Position numbers and translations under genes: made by a program
In this document: positions 1-11,490 of the stretch, piece by piece
How the letters are laid out: each line of letters starts with the position of its first letter
Position numbering within the stretch: position 1 is the first letter of the stretch
Notes under the pieces: generated by a model
What the model was told of the DNA's origin: nothing
Seen by the model: only the letters and a program-made list of their open reading frames with translations
Database searches by the model: none
Assembly: GCA_921293015.1 (NCBI GenBank)
Contig: OV121086.1
Span: forward strand, 28,072,254-28,136,253
Direction of reading: 5' to 3'
Source: Phorcus lineatus
Taxonomy: Eukaryota > Mollusca > Gastropoda > Trochida > Trochidae
Length of the DNA: 64,000 bases

Positions 1-117
1 AAAACCACGCAACATGAAACAACCGAAATTGCCGCTGCAAGCTTCTGAACTTCAGCAAGTTAAGTTTGCCTCTCAACTCAGGTGTTTTTAACAAGAGTGG
101 GACGATTGAAGGGAATA

Positions 118-123
118 TTTATT
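118..123 (-). terminator. Candidate polyadenylation signal of CARD-SH2 gene
   Basis: AATAAA on the minus strand about 490 bases past the stop. It is the only plausible copy between the stop and the window edge, but the region is AT-rich, so it could be chance. Confidence 0.35.
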
Positions 124-159
124 GTCATAATTCTTCACATCACAGCTATTATATAAAAC

Positions 160-560
160 TTATCTTTAAGAAACACTCAGCAATATTAATAACATATTGT
201 TTAGCCTTTAAACGGACCTAAATGCAATATATGGTCATATGAACTTACAAAAATCGTACACATTCAATTCCAATGACAAATGCTCGCCGTCTTCAATAGC
301 CAAAAAAATCCATATCTATTCAAAGAAGCTGAAAGCACTCGTTAAGTTTAAATTAATTCTAGTCATATATAACACATCAAACACTGTCAACACGTAACTG
401 TCTTTGATGTCTTAAGATAAGTTTCCAAAATTACGTTTGACTAATCGACACGATTTTCGATCCGGTTTTTGATCATGATCTTGATCATTTTCAGCAAAAC
501 TCGGTACTTCTCACAAATGGCACCAATGATTAAGTTTTGTATATATGACTCCAACAACGT
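160..560. repeat. Diverged copy of a dispersed element
   Basis: This stretch of the putative 3' UTR/flank resembles 12660-13075 in the same orientation. Shared pieces include 'acctaaatg', 'ccaaaattacgttt' and 'atgattaagttttgtatat'. The terminal inverted repeats of the 12.6-kb copy are not present here. Confidence 0.5.
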
Positions 561-608
561 ATATGTGTCCCTTCAAGGCAACATAACACCCCTGAAAAAC
601 ATATATAG

Positions 609-804
609 TTAAACAATAACTCCAGTGACGGGTGTCTGCAGAAGAACGATATGCCGGTGCTGGTATCTGACCCCGTTGGCAAGGTGATGGTCCACCAGTT
701 CTTTCAGGGTAAATGCTTCTTTCTGATCCTTATACAGGAAGTACTTCATCCCGGCGTGGCTTCTCCGTTTCTTGATCAGGAACGTCATTAATGATCCACA
801 ATAC
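609..804 (-). CDS. CARD-SH2 gene, exon 7: end of SH2 and stop
   Basis: Joins in phase 2 and encodes YCGSLMTFLIKKRRSHAGMK and on through LYKDQKEAFTLKELVDHH and ANGVRYQHRHIVLLQTPV, ending in TAA at 609-611. The pattern matches SH2 strands C-F and helix B. The segment after the helix is close in layout to the N-terminal SH2 of PI3-kinase p85. The usual beta-D histidine is Tyr here. Confidence 0.85.
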
Positions 805-3800
805 CTGGCGAACAAATATAAGAATAAGACATATTTACGTTCGTGAAACAGAATTAACCAGATAAAAAGGTATACATTGTAGCTGGGTTATAGTCACGTT
901 AATGCAAACACGAGTTTAATATTTTGTTAAATGAACGCCATCATTACTTAATAGCCATTGAATTACATAGCACAAGGTAACCAAAGACTAGTAAGGCCAT
1001 ATGTATTTCCTTAAGTCCTTTATACCACATGGTCCCTTAACTGACGATATTCAACTTCCTTTCAAGATAGGGATAAGGTACAATTTATCAAACTTACACA
1101 TCCTTCTCACAAATATTTACAAAATTTATATCTGAATTAGATACAAAACAATAAAGTGATATCATACAGAAATGATAGAGAGAAATCTACAGGGTGATTA
1201 AAAAATATACACACTGCAGTGGGAAGAAACGCTTACTGTATAGATACATATTGCTAAACGTCTTTGTGGCTGACATGCTTTTGCGTATATGATAATTTCT
1301 TTCTGCCACTTAAAGTGACACAGAGTATGTTTTTAATTGTTTATGTCCCTTAAATAAGAACCAATTTACTGTCCTCAATTAAGTTCAAATCGCCTATATC
1401 TCCTAAATTCCAAAATTGTCCTATTTTTATGTTTTCAATGATAAATGAAAAATGGCCATATAAATGTTAGGAAGTCGAAATTCTACGTACATTTTACATG
1501 TGAGTCAAAAGTCCTTATTATTATTACAAATCCATATTTGTATTTGTGTCTGCTGTAAATAAGTTTCAAAAATTATGTTTGAGTCATTAACTATTTTAGT
1601 CTTATTTCTCGCCTTAACATAAGAGAAAACGTGGTTTTTGACCTTTTCATCAATAATGATATATGATTTAACGGAAATTGAATATAGTTTTGGTGAGATT
1701 ACTTTTTCGAAAAAATCGTTACTTATTCTATAGATGCATAATGAATTGATAAGAAAGAGAAAGATTTCAAATGTTTGGAAATGAAAACTTACATGACGGT
1801 AATTGCCGGTTTTCTTAATCCTTTGAAATACCAGATGAGATAAGTTCCATCCTTTTTATTCTTTATTGCCATTTCAACCTTTCACAAAAATGAAATGAAA
1901 TTGTTGAAAAAAGAAGACGTCCCTGGTGTTGCCAGTGACAGCGTTAAAATTGTGATACCACACAGACATATCCATGAAATTATTAAAAAGAAGATTGTAA
2001 ATCTTTAAATCTACTATATCAATTTCGTTTTAATTCATTATACAGCTGCTGAACAAACGTTTGTTACAATGTTCATAATTTCTTTTAAATTTCTTATTTT
2101 GAAATTGTCATCAGTTCTGTACAGTGCGTACTATTGACAGACCATACTTTTGTATCAGTATGTATATGGTATGTCAGAGACATTTCTGGCATGGCAAAAA
2201 AATTGGCAAAGGGTAAAATTCTTGAAAAAAGATTTATTCTATTCCTGCAATAAAATATAAATTAAACACTTTTCCGTCAAAATTTCGAAAAAATAGTTAA
2301 CAATTGTTTATGTAATGATCCAATAGGTTATTAACGAAAACTATTTTGAATTAAAAAATTGACCAGAAATCTCAAAGAAAATTAATATTGCAATTTTGAC
2401 CCCGGTGTCTCACAAAGGCTATTCATATTGTGTTTCAGTGGAATATGAATATAATATTTCAATATGTGATAGGAACATATCTCCTCGAGTAAAATCCCCA
2501 TAACTTTTGGCAGAAAGATGATTGAATAAGCTGAACATAAATAAACACCTATTTAAATTGAAATTTTATAATTTGAATTTTGAAACATGAAAGTTTGCAA
2601 GTAACATAAAGGAATATCGTTCAGCTGCTGTATTAAAAGAACAACCAGCAACAAAATTCGAATAACAAAGCAGTTGATGTTGATACTGATAGTTTTCTTT
2701 CACTCCTTCTTGCCGCATTTTCACATCTTTGAAACACGAACAATATGAATAAATAAATAATAACAATAGTATAAATGGCATATGGTATAATATGGCATAA
2801 TATGGCCCAAAACTTTGTTTGTAACCCTGTTAAACACACCTCATCCTCGGATATTCCAGGATGATATCCCGGCATTGAACCAAGCTCGTTGTCCACAGAG
2901 GACTGCATGAAGTCTATCTCTGGGTCGAATTCTCCTTGTCGATCAATGACCTCCTTTCATTCAAAGAAACATGATACCATATTGTTATAATGAAACAAAA
3001 CCATATGCATGTTTTATGGAAACTCTTTACTGCATTCCTGTTGACCCTACAATAGAAATTTGGTTACGTTTGTTAGGAGTTTTCGTGTTTTACAACTTAT
3101 TTTGTGTTCATGCACACCTTTTAACACCAGGTGTTTTTTCTGCTATCATTTTCTTATATCTTTGTCTGATATTGTCTATGGTTATCAAGAATCCCTTTTA
3201 TTTTATATAATACTTTTCTTTGTACTTCATGATCTTTTAATATCAAAATACTAAATGTTTCAGCTGCTGAAGAAAATCCTGTTCAGCTTTTTAAGGGTTC
3301 TCTCTTAAAATCAACATTTTATGTTAATCTTTTTTTCGTCCTTAATGATCTTTTGACATTAATATATCAATTTTTTCAGCTGCTGAACAAAAAACTGTTC
3401 AGCTTTATAAGGGTTCCCACTTAAAAATAATTTTTGTTTTGGATATTTTGAATTAATTCAGCAATTCTTTTGAAACATACTTCAGTGTCAAAACTTTTGG
3501 CTCAATTGAATATGTCAAGATACAAGGGTCAGATACCAACATACAATTCTTGCATTCCCAGAAAGAGACATTGAGTGAACAGTACATAACTTAGATTTCT
3601 TATTTCTACAAAAATATATTAATTGAACACATTTTCAGGAAGTTTTGGTGTTAAAATCAATACTGGTTCATTCCATGACAATTTTTATACACAAATAATT
3701 TTAAATGACGAACACCAAGAGATTTGAGCTTTTTCTGCACTGCCAAATTATTCGTGAAGCAGTATGAGTTTTTTTTTTATTACTTCATTCATTAAGAATA

Positions 3801-6800
3801 TACATATTTAAACATATATATCAATGTAGAAACATGAGATTTCAGCATAGTAGTAGACAAACAATGGACAGAGTATCTTTCAATTTTAAAAACAGAACTA
3901 TTCCAGGATCGAAATTATAATTTGTGGATGTACATGATAAATGTTTTTCAAAATGATGACATGTTGCATAATCGCTAAAAGAGAGAACAAATTGTGTCAT
4001 TATGACCGGTATTTTATACATTTTGAATAACTACATTGAATATATGCATAATTTTTGTCTATGTTATATATCTTGCCAATGATGCTTGCTAATTCATTTT
4101 TTTGTTTTGCTTTAAATATATTATAGTTGATGATTATCAATATCAGAAAAGAAATTCTATTTTCTTGGTATCCGAAGATAAAAGTTTGTTTTGATACTAA
4201 AAGATTATAATGAAACAAAAAACATGCATTTTTAATCGCTTTTATAGCCCACATGTGTCAATAAAGTATTTGTAGTTAGGATTTTGTGTATCAAACGGTT
4301 TTGGAGGGGTTTGGGGGTTGGTGTATTATCTTCCATTTATCTTCTGAGAGAGTACAAGATAAATCGTTTCCCCACTTTATTTTGTGTGATTTATGTTTTC
4401 AAGTTGCAATATATCGTAAAAGTATAGTATATAGTATATAATAGTATATTATTTAGGATGCTGATATCTGATCCCGAATTTGATGGTGATATTCGAATTG
4501 CCAACTTAAATTTAGAGAACGTTTTGAGGTAACAGAGGATCCGAAGGCAGCAGAGGGAATGACCTTTCACAGTTACTAGAAACCCTGGGAGACTATTTCA
4601 AGTCTATGATCACATATAAAATGATTGAAAACCCAGCGATGCAAACGAACCTGTAATCTTTATGGAAAGAGAAAAAGAATATCATGGTCATCTGTCCAAA
4701 GATAGTACAGGAAATCATCACTTCATGGTCGGAATCGACCAGTTGGATTACCTGACATTCTTGTAAAAACCACGAATGAAATCAAGAAGATGGTACAGGT
4801 TCAATGCTCATTACATTGGTTAATGCCTTGCTTCAATATCGTAGACACTGCAAACTGCTTGGTGTCGCCAATCACTAGCTACAGTTTCTTTGCAAAAATA
4901 AGCTCTTTGATACCCTGACTTCGACTGACGATACCAGGGGAAGAGGTTATATAGCTATGTACAGTTCTGCAGCTATCCACTCACATTAAACGCACTAGTG
5001 CACACCAATATTTCTTTAACACAACGAATGCACAGATACTGCATATTTCTCGATATTATTCAAGAACCTCACTCAAATAATCTACCTCGTAAGTTATTTA
5101 ACGAATATTTACGTATTCAGGTAGTAAGGTTGATTTTTAAAGACCGGAAGTATTTAATGTTACGTTACAATAAATCCGCATGAACTACGATATCGGAAAT
5201 ATTAAGATTTTGCTTATAACCAAAAAAGCGGAAACGGCAGCCGCTTTGGTCAATCTAATAGCAATGCTAAAGCTGTGTTATTTAGTCGGTTTATTTACAA
5301 CATTGCTTTCATAAAACATAATCCATTATTTGTTCTCAGTTCAGAGTTTAGGTAAATTAAACAGCTGCACATAATAAGTGTTCAGCCGCTTTCAAATGTC
5401 TTTAATTTATCCGTTTTGTGCACAGCTAACCTTAGATTTGTTATATGTCCCAGCCGACAGCGGCTCTGTAATTTTTTTCATTGTTGATTGCAGGTCAATT
5501 GTAAAGAATTTTAAGTATTTCATTGCATCGATAGAAAGCTTAAGTGATTGCATAAGTCCTCTTAAACCTTAAAATAGCCAATTTAAACCGTAAAAGCGTG
5601 CACTAGTGCCTTTAAGTTATGTAACATTCAAGGACGCATAGCTGGCAGTTTGGTATCCAAGGAACAAACCTTTGGCCGTCCTCTGGCTACTGACTCCAGT
5701 CCGCCAACATCAAGCATGTTGAGTGAGTAAGTGAGTGAGTTGGGGTTTAACGTGCTTTGAACAATATTTCAGTTACTAAACACGAGGATGACAAGCATCC
5801 AAAAGAGAGAGGACAGACCAGGAAGAAAGGGATCGACAGGGCGAGGGAAAAGACGGAAAGAAAGGCATAGTGAGAGATAGACAACAGGTTTTAGAAGGAC
5901 TCAAATTCAGTCTGGCGTCTACCCGTCGACCTGTCCAGCTTGGGTGTCCCTACCCGGGGCATGTAAGCTCCAGCTGGCATAGCTCTTGGGGTCTCTGAAG
6001 CATGTAGACCACCACACCACGATAAGGTATTGAGTTCAGTGGTGGTCAAGCATGTTGAGACGTGGTCTCCTAACCTCAAATGTTTGTTAGGATCAAGTCT
6101 CCCATCTTCCAGAGTCTACGACGGTGCAAGAAGAGGAACTGCACATATCTTACATTTCTTATGTGTTCAAAAAACAAGGCATATTTATGACTCGTCAAAG
6201 AGAGGAACTTATTTGTTCTGTTCCATCTATGCAAATAGACTGCCAGTGGGTGATCCAGGAGTACTTTCTCAAGAGAGAAGGAACCTCTGTGTGATAAATA
6301 ACTACTTTCATTCAGTCAGACAAAGTCTAGATGCTTCTGTTGACTGTTTAGGATTACTTGTTCATCACATTATTTATCGTTCATATTCTTTCTAAAACAT
6401 TAATGATCTTTTCTTCATATTGCTCAGGGTTTCTGGAATGAAAACGTCCATGTTCATGCTGTAAAGAATGCTAAAGCATCAAATCAAAATATTTCTTTAC
6501 TATTTTGTTGTTGTATCAAATAGGTGTTGCACAGTCCACATACGTTTCACCGGTGATACATAGTCTACAACCACTACAAAAACCCAGAGTATCACACGTG
6601 GAACAAATAAAATATCATAAACAAATAAACAAACATTAAAAATAGACACATCTGTGTTATAGTTAAAACGTAAGTGTATGAATTTCAAGTGGTTATACTT
6701 CTTGGACTGTTAGAAGTAGTGTTGGTTACTAGAGGGTTAAAACGGTTAAATCATTTAGGACAAATTTCAAAGTAGATGCGTCAAATGTAAATACCTTTGT

Positions 6801-9800
6801 CTTCTTGACTGTCTGTTTGGTTGATTGATTTGTTTTCTCTTTAGGCGCTGAGGAGGCTTTACTTTTCAATTTTGGTTTATCTCTCTTGTCTTTTTCTGCA
6901 TACAATCTACCTGAGTATTTATATTTACTTGTTGCTCCTGTCTCACGGGCCTGGACAATCGGGCGAGGCTTGAAAATGAAGTTGTCTTTGAAGTTTAATC
7001 CAAATTGGCGAGGTGTCTTCTCTTGCTCGACGGAGACGATCTCTGTTTGGATTTCCTTCGTCTGAAATAAGGTTATTCGTGAGTGATTAATATTGTTTAT
7101 CTATATTTGTTTGTCAGATCCAAATTCTTTAGAACAGTTGGCCTCCTCAAAGGACAGGCACATTTGACTCCTCGACGGCAAAAAAAATCGAAAACACAGC
7201 CATCTGCCTTTGGTTAAAGTATATTACAGTACTTATAATGTATCATCCAGTATTTTCAAAGAATTGAGCATTGATTCTTTTGGTCCAAGAAAGGGAACCT
7301 AGAGGAAATATATTTCTAAATTCCATACAGAATTTGCAAGTGAGAACGAGAAAATAAAAAAAAGTTGTAAGTGATATCGCAATTATATATTTTTTCAGTT
7401 GCACATTTTAATTACTATTCTATTTTCGTAAAGAAGAAATAATTATGTTGCCATCAACTAACACTTACCGCTTTCGTTTTGAGACAAATCTTAGGAGTGA
7501 TAGCATCATCGTAAAACTCTTCATCGTAAAGACGTGCATATCCTTCTCTATCTTCGTGGACATCGGAACGTTTCACAGTGTTATATCCATCCGGAGGAGC
7601 CTGTGGTGGTGATTGCTCATCACAGTTCATGACTTGTCCTGGTCGGGCCTCATCTGCCAAGGTGTCGAAATCAACCAATTGTGGGGGGTCTACACCAACA
7701 GAAAATCCATCATATGCTACCGGGCTCAAATAGTCATAAGAACTCTCTTCGTTTCTATCAGATTCTGTTCTGGCATTTTGCTTATTGGAAAATGCTTCTG
7801 ATTTTGAATTTTGTTCTCTTCCGCATGCAGAATCACGACAAGAATGACGACTGGCAAAAGGGCCGTCGGCCACGTCTTGTGGTTCCCGGTGTATGCTTTC
7901 ATAGTCACTTGTGCTTTCGTCTTGGCTTTCTAGAAGATGAGCTGCAATGAGATATTGGACGGACAACATATCATAAATTTTTAAACGCCTTTTCAACTTC
8001 AGCTAAAATACTCTAAGAACTTTGCTTTCAAGATAGCCTTCCTGTCATAAAATGGGTCAACATTTGAATGCTTTTATTTGAAATTCCATGTTATACTTTG
8101 CCTGATTTAAATCATCAATGAATGAAATCCAGTCATATTTCACTACCAACGTGCATGTTTGATATGATTGACAAAACATGCAATATCAAATGCAGGATGA
8201 TGACATTGCTGTGAATGTTGTTCGATAGTCATCTTATAAATGTACTGTCAAAGTATAGCATTCTCATATTTCCTTAAATATTATACATTGATTTGAATTA
8301 CGTCACAAAGCATGTTTTTATATCAATCATGAATTATGTATTCCTGTTCCAATGCTATGATACTAATCGTCATAACTCATTGAATGAAAAGTTTACCGAC
8401 GGAACGTTGTTTTGAATAGATTCAAAGTAATTTAAAATTTCTTTTCACATATAAAGATTGAGTGACATATTTCAATTTCTTTTAATGATTACTCCATATC
8501 ACTATCACAACAATGAATGCTCCCAAGGAATTGAGCTACTTCCGGTGATATGGCGTGACATGACGCAAAGAAACGTGGTTCATATTAATTTTCTATTTTG
8601 TTGCCTGCATTCAGCTCTGGAAGACGCACTCTTCAGGTGGCTTTTATTCAGTGATATGTTGATCTTGGTCATATATGTATTCAGTGTAAGAAGTGGCTGA
8701 AAATTTTGAAAGTTTGATGTTTTTTCATGATTTGGATTTTGCGTTTGACGAGTCTATTCTATTTTGTACGGGTATTTTAAATTTTAGGCTAATTGATGTA
8801 TCAATTGAAGAATATCACAATAGTTTGAGTGTTCCATTACGTTTCCTTTGAATTATTGTTCCTGTTTTATTTAATTCTAAAAGTAGACAACTTTTCTGCT
8901 GAATTATGCTAAATTTAGTGTCAGAAAACAAATACAGTGCAAGTTTCGGTGACAATTCTTTCATCGATTTTAAACATGGAAATATCAAGACCTGTAGAAT
9001 TAGTTTGACATTTTAAGAAATATATTGATGTCATCACAAGTCATTTGTTTTCAGTAACGTTTGTTATGGATATAACGGTGAAATGTTTAACTTAATTATT
9101 CATTACCTTTTGCCTTTTCAAACTCCTCAGCCAAAAATGCTAAGTCAATCCTTTTGTCTCTCAATGCCGTTAAAAGACCACTGAACCAATTTGGTTTCTG
9201 TGCCAGACAGTCCAGAAGAAAAACATTCGCCTTAAAGCGTCCTTTTTTGGCTTTTAGTTCCTCCTGGAATAATATCATGGGGGAAATAACACAAGCGAGA
9301 AATTGCTTTTTTATTATAACATCACAATATGTTTTACATAATGGGTAAAATTTCCCTTGATAATAAAGTTAATATTCCCAAAATCATAATGAGCCTAAGG
9401 CAATTAGCTAAATTATCGTCCAAGGTAGCCTTGGTACCATATTAAGGGATTATTAAGGGGTTAATAACCGAACCATAGCGATACAAATAATTTGCACCGA
9501 TTCGAATAAAGATAAACATGACAACCAGATAAACTTTTATAATGGTGATGGCACTTAAATCGAAAACATACAATAATTGCAACAAGAAAAGTAGACTATC
9601 AATTCAATTAACATATCTATACAATTCTAAAATGCCTTTCGAAATAGTTTTCCATTGCTAGCTAACGAACAATTAAGAGGGACAGTAGCACGTTTTTTGA
9701 CAAATTTCTTTCCTCAAAATTTCCCGAATAATCATTAGTTTATGCTAAATGTATTACCTTTGGAGGGTTACATCATCTCATTAATCAACCCGACCATCCG

Positions 9801-10181
9801 TAATCGTAAAGTAAATGATTAATTATGATCAAGCAAAAATCACTTCCGGTATAGAAATGGATTCTTAAAGCTTAACTTATCATGGTAAGTTTTAAACTGT
9901 TGATTTAATTTATTTTGTTTTAATTCCAAAACTTTCTGACAATTGGGAACATTTATTTTTGTTACCTTGAGATTACTTTCTGTAACTATAAAGAACGCGC
10001 TATTACCCTTTAATTTGATTCTCACCTCTTGGTTTGTATTAAGAAATATCCCTTGACTGCAGAGGACATCGTACAACGACTGAGGGTAAACATTATCACA
10101 GAACAATTTGGAAATTCTTGCCTTCAGGACGTGATAGAAGCGATGTTCGCCAATTAGTGGTGGTGTACCTCTTCCCGCCAT
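609..10181 (-). CDS. CARD - tyrosine-motif - SH2 adaptor protein (7 exons, 482 aa)
   Basis: Seven minus-strand exons join with consistent phases (0,1,0,0,0,2): 10181-10026, 9263-9107, 7941-7469, 7061-6795, 2953-2840, 1878-1793, 804-609. Each has an AG acceptor and GT donor, and the sum is 1449 nt, exactly 483 codons with a TAA stop. Residues 1-104 form a CARD whose second half (LLDCLAQKPNWFSGLLTALR) resembles MDA5 CARD2 and the MAVS CARD. Residues 105-351 are polar and tyrosine-rich, then basic. Residues about 379-476 form an SH2 domain (DGTYLIW at the FLVR strand, LKELVDHH in the last helix). No enzyme domain is seen, so an intracellular signalling adaptor is inferred, perhaps coupling CARD filaments (innate RNA-sensing type) to tyrosine-kinase pathways. 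I do not recall a described protein with this domain order. A related CARD lies upstream at 23.1-24.3 kb. ATG 10181 is chosen because the paralogue starts at the same place. Confidence 0.82.
805..2839. other. Introns 5 and 6 of CARD-SH2 gene (with exon 6 inside)
   Basis: AT-rich intron sequence outside exon 6. A short block near 1546-1610 ('ctgtaaataagtttcaaaaatta') belongs to the dispersed family seen at 430 and 51340. No further exon or RNA gene is seen. Confidence 0.5.
1793..1878 (-). CDS. CARD-SH2 gene, exon 6: SH2 helix A and FLVR strand
   Basis: Encodes VEMAIKNKKDGTYLIWYFKG and onward to ITV. In typical SH2 domains the strand reads DGTFLVRDS; here it reads DGTYLIWYF, so the invariant phosphate-binding arginine is tryptophan (W405). 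Acceptor GAAAG, donor GTAAGTTT, phase 2. Confidence 0.8.
2840..2953 (-). CDS. CARD-SH2 gene, exon 5: start of SH2
   Basis: Encodes an acidic lead (EVIDRQGEFDPEIDF) and then GYHPGISEDE, which aligns with the SH2 opening W-Y-H-G-x-I-S-R-E-E. The alpha-A arginine is replaced by Glu387. Two acceptor AGs lie 3 nt apart (exon start 2953 or 2950); both keep the frame, so a one-residue NAG variant is possible. Donor GTGTGT, phase 0. Confidence 0.75.
3255..3430. repeat. Two-copy direct repeat in intron 4
   Basis: A block beginning 'ttcagctgctgaa' and containing 'ttaagggttc' occurs near 3260-3308 and 3378-3426, about 117 bases apart. A partial copy is at 2043. No coding content is seen. Confidence 0.6.
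5724..6045 (+). mobile_element. SINE-like insertion with 14-bp target duplication
   Basis: The element starts 'tgagtaagtgagtgagttgg' and is flanked by exact 14-base direct repeats 'tcaagcatgttgag' at 5710-5723 and 6046-6059, the mark of LINE-mediated insertion. An inverted partial copy is at about 15150-15450. No open frame of note. It lies in intron 4 of the CARD-SH2 gene. Confidence 0.75.
6795..7061 (-). CDS. CARD-SH2 gene, exon 4: basic linker
   Basis: An 89-codon exon with no start codon of its own, open throughout between a TTTCAG acceptor and a GTATTT donor, phase 0 at both ends. It begins TKEIQTEIVSVEQEKTPRQF and becomes lysine-rich toward the end (KPKLKSKASSAPKEK). No domain is recognised. 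The basic tail could be a flexible linker, a localisation signal or a membrane/nucleic-acid contact; none of these is shown by the sequence. Confidence 0.75.
7469..7941 (-). CDS. CARD-SH2 gene, exon 3: tyrosine-motif linker
   Basis: Encodes about residues 105-262, polar and probably disordered. Tyrosines in acidic or signalling-like context: Y118 (YESI), Y173/Y175 (EESSYDYLSP, containing a YxxP), Y181 (YDGF), Y224 (YNTV), Y239 (YARL), Y243 (YDEE), Y248 (YDDA). Y224 and Y239 make a YxxV-11-YxxL pair with near-ITAM spacing. A short proline stretch (QSPPQAPPDG) lies before Y224. It resembles the linker of SLP-76/BLNK-type adaptors in composition, not in alignable sequence. Donor GTAAGTG, phase 0. 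Confidence 0.82.
7942..9106. other. Intron 2 of CARD-SH2 gene
   Basis: AT-rich, no exon or repeat recognised. Confidence 0.45.
9107..9263 (-). CDS. CARD-SH2 gene, exon 2: second half of CARD
   Basis: Follows a TTCCAG acceptor and ends before GTAATG in phase 1. It encodes helices 4-6 of the CARD. The motif K/RP-N-W-F-S/G-x-L-x-x-ALR is the most recognisable stretch and corresponds to KENWFSAFLNVLR in human MDA5 CARD2 and RPGWVEYFIAALR in MAVS (from memory). The exon closes with AFLAEEFEKAK, again CARD-like. Confidence 0.85.
9677..9760 (+). mobile_element. End of a TTAA-flanked MITE (GGGACAGTAGCACG family)
   Basis: TTAA at 9673-9676 is followed by 'gagggacagtagcacgtt', the terminal repeat also found at 20945, 28109 and 50419. 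The opposite end is not seen, so this is a truncated copy in intron 1. Confidence 0.55.
10026..10181 (-). CDS. CARD-SH2 gene, exon 1: first half of CARD
   Basis: Encodes 52 residues from MAGRGTPPLIGEHRFYHVL and ends in NTNQE at a GTGAG donor, phase 0. It aligns with the start of the second CARD in the window (FYDVL at the same offset), and both donors fall at the same point in the fold. The frame is open upstream to a TTGCAG acceptor at 10242-10245, so the transcript probably has an upstream exon and the first 20 open codons may be 5' UTR. A second possible acceptor, CTTCTAG, ends at 10223 and would join in phase 1. Confidence 0.82.
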
Positions 10182-10379
10182 AATTTTCACTTTCAGACTT
10201 CTTTCAAGCTTCCAGATAAAAGCTAGAAGTTTGAATCGTGTCTGCAATCAAATGAAATTAAAAAAGTACAGTTATATCGATGGTACATTGTAAAAGAAGG
10301 ATCAAACAAGACAGATTTTGTGAAAGCAAACTAAACATGTAACATATAATGTATATTCTTTAAAAATAACAAACTGAAG

Positions 10380-11490
10380 ATTGGTCTTCATATAAGTTCA
10401 TTTCCAACCGGTTTCACAACATAGTGATCATCAGGGTAACTTATACATTGTGTTGCTAATGATATAGCGTTAACAATGGCAAGGGACGCAATTCATGACG
10501 TCACATGCATACCACTAAAAATATATATAATATATGCGACGTCAACATGATTTCATATTAGCTACAGTTCAATTTAGGGGTATATCCATCACTAAAGAAT
10601 CATTCTTATATTTTCCTCAGCTCTTCATTATCTGTGCGCATTTTGTATATAGGACAGATTGTGAACTGGGGATTATAATTCTTTGCGCAGTCATCTATAT
10701 GTGCGCTAAGGTGTATTAACATCTATAGTTTGGTGTTTTAATCTGTTGTTTAGCACTCGGACTCTCGCCCTTAATGTATCCCCCCTTTGACCAATATACT
10801 CTTCGCAACAACCAGCGCATGTTATTACATATATTAGATTATTCTTAAAGGTGAATGAATTTACCTCCAAAATGTGTGTACATGTGCCGCAATTCGGCCT
10901 ATTGCATTTTGTGATACTTCCATTTAATTCAGGTTTTTGATCTTTAAAGCCCGCTTTTGATAACAGTTGTTTCAGGTTTTTGCTCTGCCGTTTACTGTTT
11001 CCCATGTGGTATGTTTTAGAGCGTGCTTTAGTTTTAGACACGAGATTAGCGCCTGTATACATAGTTTTTCACATTTGGATAGATATTTGGATTACAGGGG
11101 TTAAATGTTGTAACAATAGGTAAGGCTTCCGAATTGTTTTCCTGTTGTCTTTGTTTTAGAAGATATTCTCGGTTTAAGGAACCTTTTCTTTAATCTTTTC
11201 CAACTTTTTAAAAATTCGTTTTCGATTTCGTTCTCCAAACTTTTGGCCAACCTTACGGTATAATAGCTCTTCTAGGTATCCTTGTATAAGTGTGGCCTAA
11301 GTTGGCGCCATTTTCGTTCCCATGGCTGTCCCCTTTATTTGTTTGTAATAGTTTTCATTAAAATGAAAATTATTATTTGTAACGATAAATTTCACACTTT
11401 CTGTAATGAAATCTTTTGAAATCCTCTCAGGTAATTCATGGGAGTGTTTATCCAACCAATAAGGAATTGCTTCTATACCTAAGTCATGAG
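10380..11490 (-). mobile_element. Penelope-like retroelement fragment (RT and GIY-YIG ends)
   Basis: Read on the minus strand, 11480-11330 encodes a reverse-transcriptase piece with YKQIKGTAMGTKMAPT, typical of Penelope-like elements. Further on, 11062-10706 encodes CNRPNCGTC followed by YVITCAGCCEEYIGQ and TLRAR, the cysteine-rich lead and GIY-YIG endonuclease of this family. The element is old and broken. A second, inverted fragment adjoins it, and its outer end (10380-10510) recurs inverted at 14350-14500. Confidence 0.8.

Larger units (their letters stand above)
2954..6794. other. Intron 4 of CARD-SH2 gene
   Basis: A 3.8-kb intron between phase-0 exons. It holds the direct repeat at 3255-3430, the SINE-like insertion at 5724-6045 and otherwise AT-rich sequence. 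The stretch 4440-4980 is less AT-rich and may be a decayed coding fragment, but no family is recognisable. Confidence 0.5.

Noticed and set aside
4440-4980. Decayed gene copy
   Set aside because: Composition is coding-like but no family could be named and no frame stays open.
6030-6395. 121-codon plus-strand frame
   Set aside because: Starts inside the SINE-like insertion and has no recognisable domain.
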